From NCBI GenBank assembly GCA_028527945.1, contig JAQQAK010000139.1, positions 1 to 11,025 on the forward strand: DNA of 11,025 bases, given 5' to 3'. The notes beneath the pieces were generated by a model that was given only the letters and a program-made list of their open reading frames with translations, searched no databases and was not told where the DNA came from. A program made the translations under genes and the position numbers. Shown piece after piece: positions 7,534 through 11,025 of this stretch. Each line of letters opens with the position of its first letter. Position 1 is the first letter of the stretch. The DNA is from Spirochaetaceae bacterium. Lineage in GTDB: Bacteria; Spirochaetota; Spirochaetia; UBA9216.

Positions 7534-8977
7534 TCGCATTTCTATTGAGGAAAAAGGTTTTGGAAATCTTCTTCTGATGGAGAATGCCGGTATAAGGCTT
7601 TTAGAAGAATCTCTGAAATACATAACAATAGAAAATAAAAGAATTGTATGTATTGCTGGAGCTGGTAATAATGGCGGTGATTCTCTTGTAGTTGCCCGTC
7701 AGATTTTTTCAAGATACAAAGCCGATGTTAATATAATTATTTTATCAGAAAAAGGAACAGAAGCTTTTAATTTTAATCTTAATTTATGCCGTAATCTCGG
7801 ACTTAATATCGTTAATATCAAAGAAAATGAATTAGACGCCTCTTCTTTAATAGATAGCGCTGATTTAATTTTTGATGGAATCTCCGGTACTGGAATTAAG
7901 GGAGCGCTTAGAGGGGCTGCTTTAGATACGGTCAATCTTGTAAATACCTCACACGCAATTAAACTATCTATAGATGTACCTTCCGGTATTGGTGATAGTT
8001 TTGAAAATGGATTTTCTGCTGTTCAGGCAGATTTTACTTTTACAATAGGCCTTCCAAAGCGTTGTTTGTTTATTCCATACACAAGGCGTTTTTGCGGTAA
8101 GATAAAAACTATAAAAATAGGTTTTCCTGAAGAACTTTTGAATGATAAGTTTCTGGAGCCTGATGGGGTAGACTGGATTCTTGCTGACTTTGATTTAATC
8201 AATGAATTTACTCCTCTTTTAAATTTAACAGATTATAAAAATAAAAGAGGACATCTTGCAGTATTTGCAGGATCTCATGGAACAACTGGAGCTGCTGTTT
8301 TATGCGCTGATGCTTCAATTAGAACTTCAGCGGGGCTTGTTAGTCTTTTTGTCGATGAAGATATTTATCAGATTTGTGCCGAAAAAACTTGTTCTTCAAT
8401 TATGGTCAATACAGCAGATGATAATAAAGTTTCTGCTACTGAGAAGTATAATGCAGTTGTAATCGGGCCTGGCTGGGGGGAAGCTGAAAGCCGTAAGTCT
8501 TTGTTATTAAAGCTTATAAAAGACTCTCGAGGGGTTCTTGATGCTGACGCGTTAAACTTGCTTTCAGTTTTAATAAACAAAGAAAATCTTAAAATAAATT
8601 TACAGAACAAATGGGTTATCACTCCTCATCCAGGAGAGTTTAAAAGACTTTTTCCAGATCTAGATCCTATAAATCAACCTTTTGAGTCAGTTACTAAAGC
8701 TGCTGAGATTCTTAATTGTGTGGTCTTACTGAAGGGGTCTGTAAGTTTTATTTCTTCTCCTGATAAAGAAGGATATGTTGTAGACGGAGTTTTTCCCAAG
8801 CTTGGTACAGCCGGCAGCGGAGATCTGCTCTGCGGTATAATTGGTGGATACATGGCGACTGGTTTAGAGCCTTTTAAAGCTGCTGTTTTGGGTGCTCTTA
8901 TTCATTTACGCTCGGCACAAAGATGCAGTTCTGAGCATGAATGGTTTTCATCTGAAGATCTTTTATCATATATTTAG
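7496..8977 (+). CDS. nnr: Bifunctional NAD(P)H-hydrate epimerase / ADP-dependent NAD(P)H-hydrate dehydratase
   Basis: Repairs hydrated NADH and NADPH: the N-terminal domain interconverts the R and S epimers of NAD(P)HX and the C-terminal domain dehydrates the S form back to NAD(P)H using ADP. The product is 493 residues, normal for the fused YjeF-type protein. The epimerase domain (about 1-225) shows MQEIDR (9-14), LLMENAG (26-32), GAGNNGGD (55-62), FDGISGTG (127-134) and IDVPSG (159-164). The dehydratase domain (about 240-493) has a ribokinase-like fold with FAGSHGTTGAA (257-267), IGPGWG (323-328), LDADALN (348-354), TPHPGEF (376-382) and GTAGSGDLLCG (437-447), where Asp443 is the expected catalytic base. 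It overlaps the lipoprotein gene by 38 bp, and the next gene follows after 13 bp, so the three are probably co-transcribed. The role is housekeeping; no frameshift is seen. Confidence 0.95.
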   Translation: MRVSSSLKMQEIDRISIEEKGFGNLLLMENAGIRLLEESLKYITIENKRIVCIAGAGNNGGDSLVVARQIFSRYKADVNIIILSEKGTEAFNFNLNLCRNLGLNIVNIKENELDASSLIDSADLIFDGISGTGIKGALRGAALDTVNLVNTSHAIKLSIDVPSGIGDSFENGFSAVQADFTFTIGLPKRCLFIPYTRRFCGKIKTIKIGFPEELLNDKFLEPDGVDWILADFDLINEFTPLLNLTDYKNKRGHLAVFAGSHGTTGAAVLCADASIRTSAGLVSLFVDEDIYQICAEKTCSSIMVNTADDNKVSATEKYNAVVIGPGWGEAESRKSLLLKLIKDSRGVLDADALNLLSVLINKENLKINLQNKWVITPHPGEFKRLFPDLDPINQPFESVTKAAEILNCVVLLKGSVSFISSPDKEGYVVDGVFPKLGTAGSGDLLCGIIGGYMATGLEPFKAAVLGALIHLRSAQRCSSEHEWFSSEDLLSYI

Positions 8978-8987
8978 GGAGGGGGAG
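8978..8987 (+). promoter_or_regulatory. Strong purine-rich ribosome binding site
   Basis: The run GGAGGGGGAG begins directly after the nnr stop codon (8975-8977) and precedes ATG 8991. The GGAGG core (8978-8982) is eight bases from the ATG. It fixes the start of the membrane protein gene over the internal ATG at 9012. Confidence 0.8.
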
Positions 8988-8990
8988 TAA

Positions 8991-9527
8991 ATGAAGACTA
9001 ATGGTGGACGAATGCCTGAGAGTTATCAGCCTGGAGATATGAATTTTCATTATAACAGAGAAGAGCGTGAAGCTATGCTTTCTGAAGAGACTAAAAAGGC
9101 GTTCAAAAAATCAGGTTTCTTTAGCCTCAATAAGCGAAATCTAATAATTCTTGCTGATATTCTGGTTATTATAATAATTACAATGATATTTATGCCTTTA
9201 TCTATGACCAGGCATAAAAACGCAAAAATTGATGGTTTTAGGGCTACTCTTAATGCTTATTCATTTGATGGGCAGGTTCTTGTAAGTTTAAAAGTTATTG
9301 CTCCTGAAGATAATAAAGAGGAAGCCGGTATTGTTTCAGCAAAATTCCATGCTGGTAATAGCGATGAAATTATAAGTGATATGGATTTACTACCTCAATT
9401 AATTGAAAAGCCCAGAATCCTCCGGGCTGAGTTTTCTTCTGGAGAACCCCCTGCTAAAAAAGCATATGCAGATATTGAAATTAATGGAAAAACAAAAAAT
9501 CTTTCAGTTAATATCAAAACAGAATAA
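8991..9527 (+). CDS. Single-pass membrane protein of unknown function
   Basis: A 178-residue protein that I do not recognise. The N-terminal part (1-49) is hydrophilic and charged, with NREEREAM (22-29) and basic residues KRN just before the membrane. One strongly hydrophobic segment (about 50-70, with LADILVIIIITMIF) follows, then roughly 108 residues that should face the periplasm given the positive-inside rule (KKxxFFSLNKR before the segment). The outer part looks beta-rich, with alternating hydrophobic residues (FDGQVLVSLKVIAPED, ADIEINGKTKNLSVNI), which may be an immunoglobulin-like sandwich; this is a guess from pattern alone. It has a strong ribosome site and lies 13 bp behind nnr, last in the probable operon. 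The region after the stop is the convergent junction. It could be an envelope assembly or anchoring factor, but nothing in the sequence proves this. Confidence 0.8.
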   Translation: MKTNGGRMPESYQPGDMNFHYNREEREAMLSEETKKAFKKSGFFSLNKRNLIILADILVIIIITMIFMPLSMTRHKNAKIDGFRATLNAYSFDGQVLVSLKVIAPEDNKEEAGIVSAKFHAGNSDEIISDMDLLPQLIEKPRILRAEFSSGEPPAKKAYADIEINGKTKNLSVNIKTE

Positions 9528-9536
9528 TACTATTTA

Positions 9537-9570
9537 GGCTCAGGAGTATTTTAATTTAAATACCCCAGCC
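9537..9570. terminator. Imperfect hairpin at the convergent gene junction, possible shared terminator
   Basis: GTATTT (9546-9551) pairs with AAATAC (9558-9563) around the loop TAATTT. After one A/C mismatch, GG (9543-9544) pairs with CC (9565-9566), and after a two-base bulge GGCT (9537-9540) pairs with AGCC (9567-9570), about 12 pairs in all. It begins 10 bases past the membrane-protein stop and covers the stop codon of the GH4 gene on the other strand, a usual place for a bidirectional terminator. Neither side has a clear T-tract, so termination is inferred from position and pairing only. Confidence 0.4.
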
Positions 9571-10918
9571 ATTTAGACTGTCTTTCAATCATATAATCAA
9601 CAAGATCTCTTACTCTTCTGCAGTCGTTAACAACCGGATTTACAAGTAGAGCCTGAACGGCAAAGTTTCGATCTTTATGAATTACTGCTTCGGCTGTTAA
9701 GTCATAAACACCACAGTAATTTCTTAAAAGAGCGGCAAAGGCTTTAGGGTAATCTGGAAATGAAATTCCTTCTATTCCGTTTTTGCTGATTATTGCGGGA
9801 ACTTCAACTGCTATATTTTCTGGCAGTCCCGGAATAAAGTTGTCATTTAGAATATTTACAGCTTGCTCTTCATATTTTTTATCAGAAATAATTCCTGCCA
9901 TTATGTAAACAACTTTTTCATGTATTACTGCCTTTTTTTCGAATTCAGCTTCAGGGGCAAGACTCATCATTTTTCTGTAATAATTATAAAAATCAAGAAT
10001 ACCTTTGTGATCAGAAACAGAATGTGCCCATGAAATATATTCACCAATATGACTGTCTGTTGTAATAGGAAGCAGATTAAAATTTTCCATTATAAACTTG
10101 AACAGATGCCTATCGCTCCATGAGCGTGTTTTTATTCCTTCGCCGGTAATAAAACGGCTTTCTGAGCCTTCTGTTTGAATAACTTTTCCTGTTTTATTGT
10201 AATATTCTAACAGTTCGCTAAATCCCGGTTCTTTCTCAAAGAAAGAAGGAGCTTTTTCCATTACATCAGGGTAGGCGTTTTTACCACTATCTTTGTACTT
10301 TGCTTCAAGCATAACGCTGAAATGGTTAAGTCCGGCTGCTCTGAAACTGATATTTTCTATAGAAGTATCCAGAATAGATGGTAAATATCGAGTTAAAGAT
10401 GCTATTTCATGACACATTCCTGTAAAACGAAGATTAGGGAATTTTCGTTTTACTGTTGTTGTTATTGCTGTCATTGGATTTGAATAACAGAACACATAGG
10501 CTTCAGGTGATATGTTTGAAATGTCTTCACAAATCTCAAGTATTGGAGGAGTAATTCTTAACGCGTGAAATAATCCTCCAGGGCCTCCATTCTCACCGTA
10601 AACCTGATTTATTCCAAACTGATGTGGAATTGTCCAGTCTATATCCCATAATTCAAAACGATCACCTACTTCAATCGAGATGATAATAAAATCAGCATCT
10701 TTTACCGCTTCTTTTCTGTTAGTTGTTGAAGTAATTCTATATGGTAGATTGTTTGCGTCTATAAAATTGATGCCTTTTTGAGCAGTTCTTTCAAGTGTTT
10801 CTGCGTTTATGTCCATAAGACATATTTCCGCACCGTTAAGTTCCTCGCAGAGAAAAATGTCACTCATCATTCCCATTCCAAACTGCGAACTCCCCGCGCC
10901 AATAAGTGTGATTTTCAT
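9551..10918 (-). CDS. Glycoside hydrolase family 4 (NAD- and metal-dependent), alpha-galacturonidase-like
   Basis: Predicted intracellular glycosidase that works by the GH4 redox-elimination mechanism, using NAD+ and a divalent metal, usually Mn2+. The protein has 455 residues, the usual family length. The Rossmann motif is LIGAGSSQFG (5-14), with acidic MDIN (35-38) at the end of strand two. The NGGPGGLFHALR stretch (110-121), YSNPM (145-149), CHEI (169-172) and GLNHF (196-200) follow; Cys169 and His199 are the expected metal ligands. In this family the four residues at the Cys motif track substrate: alpha-galacturonidases have CHEV, so CHEI points to uronic acid substrates, but not firmly. 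ATG 10916-10918 is preceded by AAAGGA (10928-10933) at nine bases. The 3' end faces the membrane-protein gene 23 bp away. It is the first gene of its transcript in this window; its upstream region holds a dyad. Confidence 0.92.
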   Translation of the reverse strand: MKITLIGAGSSQFGMGMMSDIFLCEELNGAEICLMDINAETLERTAQKGINFIDANNLPYRITSTTNRKEAVKDADFIIISIEVGDRFELWDIDWTIPHQFGINQVYGENGGPGGLFHALRITPPILEICEDISNISPEAYVFCYSNPMTAITTTVKRKFPNLRFTGMCHEIASLTRYLPSILDTSIENISFRAAGLNHFSVMLEAKYKDSGKNAYPDVMEKAPSFFEKEPGFSELLEYYNKTGKVIQTEGSESRFITGEGIKTRSWSDRHLFKFIMENFNLLPITTDSHIGEYISWAHSVSDHKGILDFYNYYRKMMSLAPEAEFEKKAVIHEKVVYIMAGIISDKKYEEQAVNILNDNFIPGLPENIAVEVPAIISKNGIEGISFPDYPKAFAALLRNYCGVYDLTAEAVIHKDRNFAVQALLVNPVVNDCRRVRDLVDYMIERQSKWLGYLN

Positions 10919-10954
10919 TTAATCCATTCCTTTGAGGCTATTTCAAAACATAAA

Positions 10955-10980
10955 GACTTGTAGTCTCAGACTGTAAAGTC
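10955..10980. promoter_or_regulatory. Dyad upstream of the GH4 gene, candidate operator
   Basis: Between 10955 and 10980, outer arms GACTT (10955-10959) and AAGTC (10976-10980) enclose a perfect inner pair AGTCT (10962-10966) and AGACT (10968-10972) around a central C. A further AGACT at 10954-10958 also pairs with AGTCT at 10962-10966. The minus strand has TTGACT (10977-10982), a -35-like box overlapping one arm, but no good -10 box at 17 bases. The position, 37-62 bases before the ATG, suits a repressor site, but no regulator gene is in view. Confidence 0.35.
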
Positions 10981-11025
10981 AAAAGATTCTGAAATTGCGA
11001 CAGTAATATAAATGAAGAAAATTTT

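Noticed and set aside
1..11025. Defence system, prophage, CRISPR, toxin-antitoxin, biosynthetic cluster, tRNA or rRNA
   Set aside because: Every long frame is assigned to a housekeeping, sugar or envelope gene; the gaps are all under 200 bp and contain no regularly spaced repeats, insertion-sequence ends or cloverleaf-like segments that I could find by eye.

Overview
The window looks like an ordinary chromosomal stretch of an AT-rich bacterium, most probably a spirochaete close to Treponema of a gut or rumen type. I base this on the overall feel of the SecA protein, a lipoprotein with a relaxed, bulky lipobox (FFSC), the AT-rich third codon positions, and a saccharolytic gene set. The assignment is recognition from memory, not a database match. 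I see no mobile element, CRISPR array, tRNA, rRNA or foreign-looking island.

Layout from left to right. Positions 1-1390 (minus) hold the N-terminal 463 codons of a phosphoketolase, cut by the window edge. Positions 1514-3280 (minus) hold a cytoplasmic family 2 glycoside hydrolase that starts at TTG. Positions 3281-3366 are a short gap full of overlapping direct and inverted repeats, one copy of which is the 3' end of secA. Positions 3367-6099 (minus) encode a full-length SecA with a zinc-binding tail. A 195-bp divergent gap (6103-6297) follows. A plus-strand, operon-like trio comes next: a beta-propeller-like lipoprotein (6298-7533), a bifunctional NAD(P)HX epimerase/dehydratase (7496-8977, overlapping the lipoprotein gene by 38 bp) and a single-pass membrane protein of unknown function (8991-9527). 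It converges on a minus-strand family 4 glycoside hydrolase (9551-10918). An imperfect hairpin covers the convergent junction, and a dyad lies upstream of the hydrolase.

Three themes can be read. The first is sugar catabolism: two intracellular glycosidases release monosaccharides, and phosphoketolase cleaves xylulose-5-P or fructose-6-P to acetyl-P. The family 4 enzyme carries a CHEI active-site motif, close to the CHEV motif of alpha-galacturonidases, so uronic acid (pectin-type) oligosaccharides are a reasonable guess. The second is protein export (SecA) next to exported or membrane proteins. The third is housekeeping nucleotide repair (NAD(P)HX repair).

I did not find an undescribed multi-gene system. 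The points most worth a second look are the CHEI variant, the apparently leaderless lipoprotein gene, the repeated and inverted copies of the secA 3' end, and the two unrecognised envelope proteins that flank the NAD(P)HX repair gene.
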